Shown here piece by piece: positions 1 to 7,160 of a DNA stretch of 23,447 bases. The position numbers were made by a program, and so were the translations under genes. How positions within the stretch are numbered: position 1 is the stretch's first letter; each line of letters starts with the position of its first letter. The DNA comes from Candidatus Nanoanaerosalina archaeon. Its GTDB lineage: Archaea; Nanohalarchaeota; Nanosalinia; Nanosalinales; Nanoanaerosalinaceae. Below the pieces are notes generated by a model. It did no database searches, had not been told where the DNA came from, and saw only the letters and a list, made by a program, of their open reading frames with translations. The stretch covers positions 1 through 23,447 of the forward strand of contig JALDAH010000010.1 of the NCBI GenBank assembly GCA_022729275.1, given 5' to 3'.

Positions 1-1
1 G

Positions 2-190
2 ATCAACAGAGGTCTAGACGGTCTGGATGTTATAAAAGCGATACACAGGGAAGTTTTCAACCTGGATATAACTGAGAAAAAGAAGATGTCCATAATATCG
101 ATGATAGGAGAGTACGAGTTCAGAATAATAGAGGGTGGAAGCCCCGATGTCCAGATAGAATCTTTACTGGCTCAGATAGGGATTTTATAG
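2..190 (+). CDS. rfcS: Replication factor C small subunit, C-terminal fragment (5' end outside window)
   Basis: The frame opens at base 2 and reads 62 residues to a TAG at 188-190; the 5' part lies outside the window. The tail contains a segment around IGEYEFRIIEGGSPDVQIES followed by LLAQIGIL, which matches my knowledge of the last helices of archaeal RFC small subunits (the IGEY-R-EG-QLEALLA region of the collar domain). RfcS forms the clamp loader with RfcL and loads PCNA at primer-template junctions. A complete rfcL lies about 3.4 kb downstream on the same strand, which supports the call. Isoleucine codons are strongly biased: ten of twelve are ATA. The stop is only 9 nt from the stop of the convergent surface-protein gene. 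The identification rests on 62 residues, but the match is characteristic. Confidence 0.85.
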   Translation: MNRGLDGLDVIKAIHREVFNLDITEKKKMSIISMIGEYEFRIIEGGSPDVQIESLLAQIGIL

Positions 191-199
191 GAATCTAAA

Positions 200-2236
200 T
201 CAGTACTCTGTATCGAAACCGATGTATATATCTCCTTCCAGTGTTATTTCGTTCTCTGGCTCGGTTTCATCTTCAACAAGTTTGTCAGTATCTCCTATAT
301 ATTTCACAAACTCATGTCCTTCCTCAAGATTTGGTGTTATTAACAGATAACCTCCTTCCTTTAATTCTCCACCAACAGAATTGAGGTTGTGTCCGTATTC
401 AGAACATACGTTGACCGAGAAACCCTCGGAACTTATATGCTCTGTACAAGTAGCTTTGTTGATCTCATCGGATTCTCCATTTCCTTCATCATCTTCTTTT
501 TTGAAATCCAGCAGTATCTCTAGAATATCATCTCCATCATCTATGTAGGGATCCATTTCGATAAGCTTGTCTGATGCATATACACACTTCACACCATCTA
601 TAATCCGTGTAACATAGCTATAACTTACAAAATTACCATCTTCATCCTCTATCGTATCCGAAAAGTTAAGCTCTTCAGGTGTCTCCCCTGTCTTAGAGCT
701 AATGGAACTTGAGTCACGCCATTCAAGTAAACTTTCTACTAGATCATCACAAGGCTCTATGCAGTATCCAGGATTCTGGTAAAAATCTTCTTCCGCCTCC
801 TCTGCTTCCTCATCATCGTGTTCTCCCAATAATTCGATCGATACAGTTTGTGAAACAAAGACACAGTACTCATCATCATCACATGAACCCCTGAAATCCA
901 TCTCATCGATGTAAGAAATCTCAAAAAGAAACATATATGCCTCCCATTCTAGATCGCCTGTATAGACTCCGTCACTGAACTCGCCAATAATATCCTTGAA
1001 ATCAAGAAAATCTGATTCACGGAGAAAACTATGTCCTGAACATCTGCCGAAAACTTTGGAAATCTCTTCATCCAAAAGGTTCTGATGGAACTCTTCGAAA
1101 TCCTCCTCGGGTATAAAACAGTAGCTCTCATCACCTGTAAATGTAGGAAATATATATTCTAGATCATCTTCAGTAATATTTTCTCCATATAGCTCCTCCT
1201 CAATTGATTCAATAATATCATCAATACTTTCCTCCTGAAAATCCAGACTATATGAAAGTGGGCAGTAATCGTTTTCCATTCCTTTGAACTCCATATCACC
1301 CTCAAGAGGTAGTTCTATATCCCCAAAAAGGTATGATATTTCAACCTGGAACTCGCCTTGTTGGCATTCATCAAGATTTGCCGGTTTTTCATCATCTTCC
1401 TCATCGTCCTCTTCATCATTATCCTCATCATTATCCTCATCATCTTCTACATCACAGGTAACACAGTGATCCTTCTCCTCTCCATCAATTGTGCAGTACT
1501 CCTCTATACCAAGCTCAAGGGCTTCCCCATCAGAATCACATTCTTCTTCCCATTCATCATATGTAGCACACCAGTATTCATCACCATACTCTTCCTGACA
1601 ATCTACTTCACTCATCTCAACAGGTTCTTCAGGACCTTTGATTCCCTCCTCAAAATCCAATTCGCATTCAGAACCTATCGCGACATAAAAGGGTTCGTTC
1701 TCTGATACAACGTTTAATGATTCAAAGTCCTCAGTTTCATGATTGTAGGAAGCAAACGGGGATTCTGTTCCCGTCACGCTAAAAGGACCGATATTACAAC
1801 CTGATTTTGAGAAAAGACCTGTATCAACTTCTTCCGAAATAGCTAACAGATTCATACCTGTATCAAGATCAACCTCTTCTGAATAAGATCTTTCGGCTGA
1901 GAACTCACATTCCTCTGATGTCACAGGTACCCACATAGCCTTGTTTTCGTGATCCAGAGTATCCGTCTTAACCCATCCACCTCCTGTTGGATCAAAGTAG
2001 AGAAACGGTTTATCAGAACTAGATATATCTTCTCCATCAGAATCAACGAAATAGGAAAAATCGCAGTTGATATCATCAATGTCTCTTTCAACCGAAGGAA
2101 TCAGATTAGCTCCGTTTTCAAGTTCTATTTCTACCTCTATCTCCTCGGCTGCAACATTTGAAAAAAGAGTTGAAAAAATCAGAACAAAAAGTCCGGTTAA
2201 AAGAAATGCCTTGAAAGCTGTGTTTTTGTGACTCAT
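200..2236 (-). CDS. Large acidic cysteine-containing secreted/surface protein with Sec signal peptide
   Basis: I do not recognise a named family. Residues 1-30 form a Sec-type signal peptide: a short basic start, a hydrophobic core at about 9-26, and VAA before EE. Two similar units follow at about 33-111 and 121-192 (NGANLIP / TGMNLLA starts, SSSDKPFLYF / GTESPFASYN middles, SEEC / GSEC ends). Next come a cysteine-rich module (C213, C223, C233, C248, C258, C261) and an Asp/Glu/Asn tract at about 262-283. A long acidic region then leads to a C-terminal unit at about 592-678 with the GGYLLITP...GHEF...YIGDTD pattern of a divergent InlB-type repeat. The protein is probably exported and disulfide-bonded, in an adhesin or envelope role (inference). 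The upstream neighbour in the same orientation is the pilin/InlB-repeat fusion. The start is the only plausible ATG before the signal peptide. Confidence 0.75.
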   Translation of the reverse strand: MSHKNTAFKAFLLTGLFVLIFSTLFSNVAAEEIEVEIELENGANLIPSVERDIDDINCDFSYFVDSDGEDISSSDKPFLYFDPTGGGWVKTDTLDHENKAMWVPVTSEECEFSAERSYSEEVDLDTGMNLLAISEEVDTGLFSKSGCNIGPFSVTGTESPFASYNHETEDFESLNVVSENEPFYVAIGSECELDFEEGIKGPEEPVEMSEVDCQEEYGDEYWCATYDEWEEECDSDGEALELGIEEYCTIDGEEKDHCVTCDVEDDEDNDEDNDEEDDEEDDEKPANLDECQQGEFQVEISYLFGDIELPLEGDMEFKGMENDYCPLSYSLDFQEESIDDIIESIEEELYGENITEDDLEYIFPTFTGDESYCFIPEEDFEEFHQNLLDEEISKVFGRCSGHSFLRESDFLDFKDIIGEFSDGVYTGDLEWEAYMFLFEISYIDEMDFRGSCDDDEYCVFVSQTVSIELLGEHDDEEAEEAEEDFYQNPGYCIEPCDDLVESLLEWRDSSSISSKTGETPEELNFSDTIEDEDGNFVSYSYVTRIIDGVKCVYASDKLIEMDPYIDDGDDILEILLDFKKEDDEGNGESDEINKATCTEHISSEGFSVNVCSEYGHNLNSVGGELKEGGYLLITPNLEEGHEFVKYIGDTDKLVEDETEPENEITLEGDIYIGFDTEY

Positions 2237-2303
2237 AAAGTATAATTTCTTGAAACAGGTTAAAAAAGTTATTTATTATTTCATCCGAATTTTTGAGACC
2301 TCA

Positions 2304-2312
2304 ATAAAAAAG
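2304..2312 (-). terminator. Oligo-T transcription terminator after the pilin/InlB-repeat gene
   Basis: Reading the minus strand, a TTCTTTTTTATT stretch begins about 10 nt past the stop at 2322. A T-run just after a stop is the usual intrinsic termination signal in archaea. It would separate this gene from the acidic surface-protein gene that follows on the same strand after 85 nt. Confidence 0.45.
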
Positions 2313-2321
2313 AATTTTCAT

Positions 2322-3524
2322 CTACCAGGGAGTCATACCGTTATCATCATCATACTCGAAGATAGCATCCAGGTTAGTATCCTCCTCTATTTCGAATGAT
2401 ATTTTTTTATCATCTGTTTCAATATCTCCTGTCCATTCCCTCCATTTCCAGTCGTCTTCATCCGTTTCAGCCTTCAGCTCTACTTCCTCGTCCTCTTCAA
2501 ACTCTAATTCAAAGTCCTCAAAATAAGTTTCTCCAGCTATTTCCACATAGCCATCACCATTAATATTAACTGTTAAATTGTGCTCTGTAACAGGTTCTGG
2601 TACTTCTTCCTCAAATTCAGCAACTATACTTAAATCTTGATCCATCTGGATGTTTATCTCATCGTCCTCTTCATCTATATCGCCTGTCCATCTTTCGAAA
2701 ACCCATCCGTCTTCTGGTTCAGCTGATATATCAACAGACTTTCCCTCTTCATACTCATGTGTTTCATCTTTTTCTGGAACTGTTGAACCCTCTCCCTCTA
2801 CTTCAATATATAATACAAAAATCTCAGGTTCATCAATTTCTTCGTAATACGCTATTATTAAATTGCCGTCTTCCAATTCATCCACATCTATATCTAATTG
2901 TTCATCTTCGCTAATTCCTTTACCTATATTTGTAAGATCCCATTCTAAAAAATCGTATCCTTCTCTTTCATCGGCAGAGATAGTTATAAAATCATCATCT
3001 TCAGTAAATGATGTCTGCTCGCCTTCATCATCATCTCCATAACTATGTATTATGGTAAGAACATCGTGGTTCCCTCCTCCCCTGCAAAGAAAAGAAAGCT
3101 CGTCTGCCGTAAAATCTATAAGAATCCTGTAATCCTCACCATCCTGAAAACTACCTCCAAGCTCCACTTCAAAATAATCTGATCCTCCGGCTTCTAAAAA
3201 CTCTCCTGTGAACTCCACCTCTGATTCAGAAAACACTGGTTCATGTTGACCTCCTACAAAAACGTTTATCGTTGCATAGGACGGTTCCATTGGTTCATCA
3301 TGCGTGTTCTCCAGAAAAAGCTTTAGATCGTTGCCCTCGCAGGACTGGTTAATTATGTTCAGCTGGTCGCCATAACCTTTCTCAAGTTCTCCAAGCACCC
3401 TGTCCTGAAGGCTGAAGACAAAAAAAGCCGAGGTGATGGCCACACCCATAATTATGGAAAGTATCAAAACAAATGTAATCACAGGAGTTATTCCCTTTCT
3501 CATGAACAATTGTTTTAACAACAT
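2322..3524 (-). CDS. Pilin-like N-terminus fused to three divergent InlB-type repeats (surface adhesin candidate)
   Basis: The 400-residue frame starts with a class III (type IV pilin) signal: RKG then ITPVITFVLILSIIMGV, with cleavage expected after G11. Residues 12-150 resemble the pilin domain of the genes at 15067 and 15626, with a cysteine pair (C62, C147) and a closing CRG motif. Three repeat units follow at about 155-229, 236-305 and 316-391, each with the pattern (V/L)(D/E)(I/L)-A-(E/P)...W-(F/R)-x-W-TGDI...D-(L/N)-xAxF. I recognise this as the divergent InlB B-repeat (Flg_new_2) type of bacterial and archaeal surface proteins. The repeats are very acidic. ATG at 3524 (before MLLKQLF) is listed. 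ATG at 3503 (MRKG) is an alternative; AT-rich boxes lie about 26-28 nt upstream of both. Probable role: cell-surface pilin-type adhesin (inference). Confidence 0.8.
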   Translation of the reverse strand: MLLKQLFMRKGITPVITFVLILSIIMGVAITSAFFVFSLQDRVLGELEKGYGDQLNIINQSCEGNDLKLFLENTHDEPMEPSYATINVFVGGQHEPVFSESEVEFTGEFLEAGGSDYFEVELGGSFQDGEDYRILIDFTADELSFLCRGGGNHDVLTIIHSYGDDDEGEQTSFTEDDDFITISADEREGYDFLEWDLTNIGKGISEDEQLDIDVDELEDGNLIIAYYEEIDEPEIFVLYIEVEGEGSTVPEKDETHEYEEGKSVDISAEPEDGWVFERWTGDIDEEDDEINIQMDQDLSIVAEFEEEVPEPVTEHNLTVNINGDGYVEIAGETYFEDFELEFEEDEEVELKAETDEDDWKWREWTGDIETDDKKISFEIEEDTNLDAIFEYDDDNGMTPW

Positions 3525-3558
3525 GAAATAAAAAGATGTTCGGGAAATTTTTTAATGT

Positions 3559-4770
3559 ATGAACAAAAGCCAGCCCTGGACAGAAAAACACCGTCCAAAT
3601 AACCTCACAGAGTTCCGAGGGAGCTCAAAAAAGGTTGAAAAAGTTTTGGACTGGGTGAAGAACTGGGAAAACCAGAAAACTAATTCTCTACTACTACATG
3701 GAGAAGCAGGTTCAGGTAAAACAACTCTGGCGTACCTTGTAGCAAAAGAACTGAACCTGGAACTTTTCGAGACCAACGCTTCCGACGTAAGGACTAAAAA
3801 AGCTCTCAAGAACAGTCTTGAGAAAGCTGTGCAGCAGAGATCGCTTACAGGGAGGAAAAAACTGATACTTGTCGACGAAGTGGACGGCATGTCCTCCAAA
3901 GACAGGGGTGGAAAGAGCCAAATATCAAAGATAATCGATAAGACAAAATTCCCTGTAATCATGACCGCTAACGATGCTTATGCCAACGGTATGCAGACCA
4001 TAAGAAGAAAAAGCAACACCGTGGAACTAAAAAAAGTCCACACCAACTCTGTCAATGCCAGATTAAAACAAATAGCTCAAAAAGAAGGAGTGGAATACGA
4101 CAAAACAGCGGTAAAATCGTTGGCAAGAATGGCAGGAGGAGACATGAGAGCCGCTATAAACGATCTGCAGTCGCTCTCAGATAAACATGGCCAGATAACA
4201 ACAAAACTCGTGAATGACCTTGGCTACAGGGATACCTCCAAAGATATATTCCAGGCTCTTAAAATACTTTTCAAGACAATGGATATCATGACCGCGAAAA
4301 ATGCTGTCGATGAGCTAGATGAAGGTTACGACGAGGTTTTCGAATGGATAAGGGAGAACGTCCACAAGGAGTACAGGAAGAAACAAGATCTTGCCAAGGC
4401 AATGGACCATCTATCGAAAGCCGATCTTTACAAGGGAAGAATGATCAAAAAACAGAACTGGAAACTTCTGAGGTACGTGTATGAGCACATGACATGTGGT
4501 GTAGCTGTCAGCAAAGAGCAGAAATACAGAGGTTTCACTAGATACGGCTATCCCTCAAAGATCAAAAAGATGGGAAGATCCAAGGCAACGAGAAAGAAGA
4601 GAGATGACATATCCAAGAAGATAAGCAAAAAAATCCATACATCCACATCAACAGCCACAGAAATACTGCCTTTTTTCAGGTACTTTTTCAGGAACGATGA
4701 ATGGAAAAAGAATATTATAGAAGAGATAGAACTCACAGAAGAAGAGATAGAGTTTATAGAAAAGTTCTAA
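3559..4770 (+). CDS. rfcL: Replication factor C large subunit (clamp loader)
   Basis: This is a 403-residue AAA+ protein. The N-terminus PWTEKHRP-N-L-EF-G is typical of RFC subunits. Walker A is GEAGSGKT (48-55), Walker B LILVDEVD (102-109), sensor 1 VIMTAND (133-139), and the sensor 2 region GGDMRAAIND (193-202). The subunit would join RfcS, whose gene end lies at 2-190, to load PCNA onto DNA. The protein is lysine-rich, with a basic stretch near residues 330-360. It ends in EEIEFIEKF; I see no PCNA-interacting QxxLxxFF-type motif, which many archaeal RfcL proteins carry at the C-terminus. Its stop codon overlaps that of the convergent gene at 4767. A TATA-like AAATAAAAAG at 3525-3534 fits a nearly leaderless transcript from ATG 3559. 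Confidence 0.95.
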   Translation: MNKSQPWTEKHRPNNLTEFRGSSKKVEKVLDWVKNWENQKTNSLLLHGEAGSGKTTLAYLVAKELNLELFETNASDVRTKKALKNSLEKAVQQRSLTGRKKLILVDEVDGMSSKDRGGKSQISKIIDKTKFPVIMTANDAYANGMQTIRRKSNTVELKKVHTNSVNARLKQIAQKEGVEYDKTAVKSLARMAGGDMRAAINDLQSLSDKHGQITTKLVNDLGYRDTSKDIFQALKILFKTMDIMTAKNAVDELDEGYDEVFEWIRENVHKEYRKKQDLAKAMDHLSKADLYKGRMIKKQNWKLLRYVYEHMTCGVAVSKEQKYRGFTRYGYPSKIKKMGRSKATRKKRDDISKKISKKIHTSTSTATEILPFFRYFFRNDEWKKNIIEEIELTEEEIEFIEKF

Positions 4771-7160
4771 CAGATCAGTTTGTGAAGGTTGAATAAACCG
4801 GAAGCATAAACAAGATCCACGCATTTGTCCACGATATCTATATCAAAATTTCTGGCTATCTCCGTTCCATCAAGGACGGTTTCAAATCTTTTCATCGAGT
4901 CATCAAAATCTCTGACATTGGAATAAAACGTTTCCACATCACTGTAAGCATAAGATATTTCCGAAGAATCAACTATGTATTCCTCAAAACCCGTGTTTCC
5001 ATCCGCAAAAATTCTGACGTCAGTGTTTGTGGAGCGAGGCTTGACAGATGTCTCAAAAGTTATCGTAGAGTACATGTTCTGCTGGTGAAGAACCTCTATT
5101 TCCAATAAAGTTCTATCGTAATACTTGAATTCGTCCATTCTGCCACCAAAACCGTTTCCGAACTCGAATCCGTCTTCAAGCTCCGCGGGCGTGGTTGCTG
5201 GTGCCGGCAGAAAACCTTCAACCTCCACCCAATCGGAGGGTTCTCCATCGACAAAAACCCTTATCCTGTTCTCCTCTAAATCATAGCTGTAAGCTATATG
5301 GTGCCACTCATTATCATTAAGCGTTACATCGGACTGAACAGTGAACTCATGTGTGATATTGTTGAAAACTCCTTCGACTCTTGTAGAACCTCCTGTATTA
5401 TCTAATCTTAGTATTATATTACCCTCGGATCCTTCAAAAATATTAACTTCATCGTTTTCATCGTAGTCATACTCATCATTTATCCAAACTGTATAGGTGA
5501 ATGCTGTATCTATGTAGGGCCACATATTGGAGCTTCCCTCGATCTCCTTAAGATATCTGCCATCCCTTAAATCCATGGATAGATCATATTTACCTGTATC
5601 CCAGAGCGGTTCATCATTGGTTCCTAACTCCAAAATATAGTTACCGCTGTCCTCTGAAGCATTTACGAACCTGCCGAAACCCTCATTGAAAGGTATCCTA
5701 ACCTCATAGTCCGATGGTTCCCTGTAGCTCAGAGTATCGTATTCTCCTCCCACATCCCATACTTTCCTGTTCCTGAGCTCTCCATCCTCAACAATAATTA
5801 TGTTGTCTATCCTCTCATCATCGAAAACAGAAAGATCCAGGGAAAGGTTCACGTACTCATCAAAAACAAAGCTGTCTCCGTAGTTCTCAACATTAACATC
5901 CATCATCCTTTCCCAGCCAGATGAAGGATAGAACTCTCCTCTCTCAGGTTCTCCAAAGGAAAAATCTGTCTGATCAAAGGGATTGTTCAGACCTCTAAAA
6001 TAGTTGTAAGGAAATGCATCTGGATTAACAACGTAATCCAGATATCCTATTTCATCTGAGGCAGACCCTATCCTGAAGAACCCCTGGTTCTCCATTTCTC
6101 CGGTCTCATCAAATGCTTTTAAAGCATGTATCTCATCTACGTCTTCTTTCTCGATCGAAGTGGTTATGTAAAGACCATTATAAATCTCTGAGTTAACTAT
6201 ACCAAGACCCACAACCTCGTTATCCTGATTTATTTCAAACTGTTCGTAATGGTTAGTATCAGTATCAGTTATAACCGATAATTCATCGTCATCTCCTGGA
6301 TGAAACGCATCTAAAATAATGTGTTCGGTATCTGTATAGTTGGCGTACCACATCATTTCAACCCCGTTAAATTCCCCATCATTGAATTCTATGTCTTCCT
6401 TCCTTCTAATCAATGGGTTGTTGGCGAAAAACCTGAATGTGGTTCCTCCGTATTCTCCTTCAACAAAGACGTCTCCCTCTTCATAATTGACCTCTTCGCA
6501 GTTAGGTTCATCGGTTCTATGTATGGATGCTCCATTGAAAAAGTTGTTGCCTCTCATATCGTTCAAATTCATGAAACCGCAACCGTTCCCGGTATCCGCC
6601 CAGTTAACACTGTAGTAACTGTTTTTCAGAGTTTTACCTTCATCTGAAACTTCAATATCGGTGTCGAATTCCGGGAAGTCAACATCCTTGTTTCCGTAGT
6701 ACATGTATATTTTCTCCGTAGAGTAACCCTCAAAATCAACTAGCAGCCAAACATCTATCTTGTCTTCTGTACAGTCCTTCGAACCCTCCTCTATCTGAAA
6801 AGGTATCTCGTTCCCATCTTCGTGATTCGTGAACCTGAGATCCGAGCAATCACTCTCTATATTCTCTACATCCAGATCTACCTCCATCTTAACGGGAAAA
6901 TAATTTGATTGTACCATTTCAAGATTATTTATCGTTATCTCTCTCCTATACTCCCACATCTCATTGTACCAAACATCTTCCAGACTTCTTTCAAGACTTG
7001 AAAACTGAACAGGACCTCTGCTTGATGAAATCTGGTCAAAATTAATATTATCATAGTCTTCAAGTATGCTCATAGTCATTGAAAGAGAACCAGCAACTAT
7101 AAGTACTGTGATGATAAAAAACTGTGCTTTTCTATCCTCTCTGAAAAACCTTTCCATCAT
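4767..7160 (-). CDS. Large pilin-like protein with DUF2341-like and LamG-like domains (putative pilus tip adhesin)
   Basis: From ATG 7160 the product has 797 residues; that ATG overlaps the upstream TGA as ATGA, suggesting translational coupling. The N-terminus has REDRKA followed by a hydrophobic stretch QFFIITVLIVAGSL, a pilin-like or membrane anchor with KA rather than KG before the core. At about 69-161 the pattern WEYRREITINN...DLRFTN...YYGN fits DUF2341. At about 525-700 there is a LamG/concanavalin-like domain (W-HHIAYSYD, IRVFVDGE, GRMDEFKYYDR). The 350 residues between them include an unrecognised beta-rich region. LamG and DUF2341 domains occur in extracellular binding proteins. As the last gene of the pilus locus, an adhesive tip role is plausible (inference). 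Its stop overlaps the rfcL stop by 4 nt. A GTG at 7172 would add four residues. Confidence 0.85.
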   Translation of the reverse strand: MMERFFREDRKAQFFIITVLIVAGSLSMTMSILEDYDNINFDQISSSRGPVQFSSLERSLEDVWYNEMWEYRREITINNLEMVQSNYFPVKMEVDLDVENIESDCSDLRFTNHEDGNEIPFQIEEGSKDCTEDKIDVWLLVDFEGYSTEKIYMYYGNKDVDFPEFDTDIEVSDEGKTLKNSYYSVNWADTGNGCGFMNLNDMRGNNFFNGASIHRTDEPNCEEVNYEEGDVFVEGEYGGTTFRFFANNPLIRRKEDIEFNDGEFNGVEMMWYANYTDTEHIILDAFHPGDDDELSVITDTDTNHYEQFEINQDNEVVGLGIVNSEIYNGLYITTSIEKEDVDEIHALKAFDETGEMENQGFFRIGSASDEIGYLDYVVNPDAFPYNYFRGLNNPFDQTDFSFGEPERGEFYPSSGWERMMDVNVENYGDSFVFDEYVNLSLDLSVFDDERIDNIIIVEDGELRNRKVWDVGGEYDTLSYREPSDYEVRIPFNEGFGRFVNASEDSGNYILELGTNDEPLWDTGKYDLSMDLRDGRYLKEIEGSSNMWPYIDTAFTYTVWINDEYDYDENDEVNIFEGSEGNIILRLDNTGGSTRVEGVFNNITHEFTVQSDVTLNDNEWHHIAYSYDLEENRIRVFVDGEPSDWVEVEGFLPAPATTPAELEDGFEFGNGFGGRMDEFKYYDRTLLEIEVLHQQNMYSTITFETSVKPRSTNTDVRIFADGNTGFEEYIVDSSEISYAYSDVETFYSNVRDFDDSMKRFETVLDGTEIARNFDIDIVDKCVDLVYASGLFNLHKLIC

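Noticed and set aside
1380..1450. Tandem repeat in the DNA (ATC/CTC-type triplets)
   Set aside because: It is simply the codon reflection of the Asp/Glu/Asn tract of the surface protein, not an independent repeat element.
1358..1705. 115-codon plus-strand frame, very hydrophobic
   Set aside because: It is a shadow of the acidic tract of the surface protein; repeated GAT/GAA codons read backwards give Ile, Phe and Ser runs.
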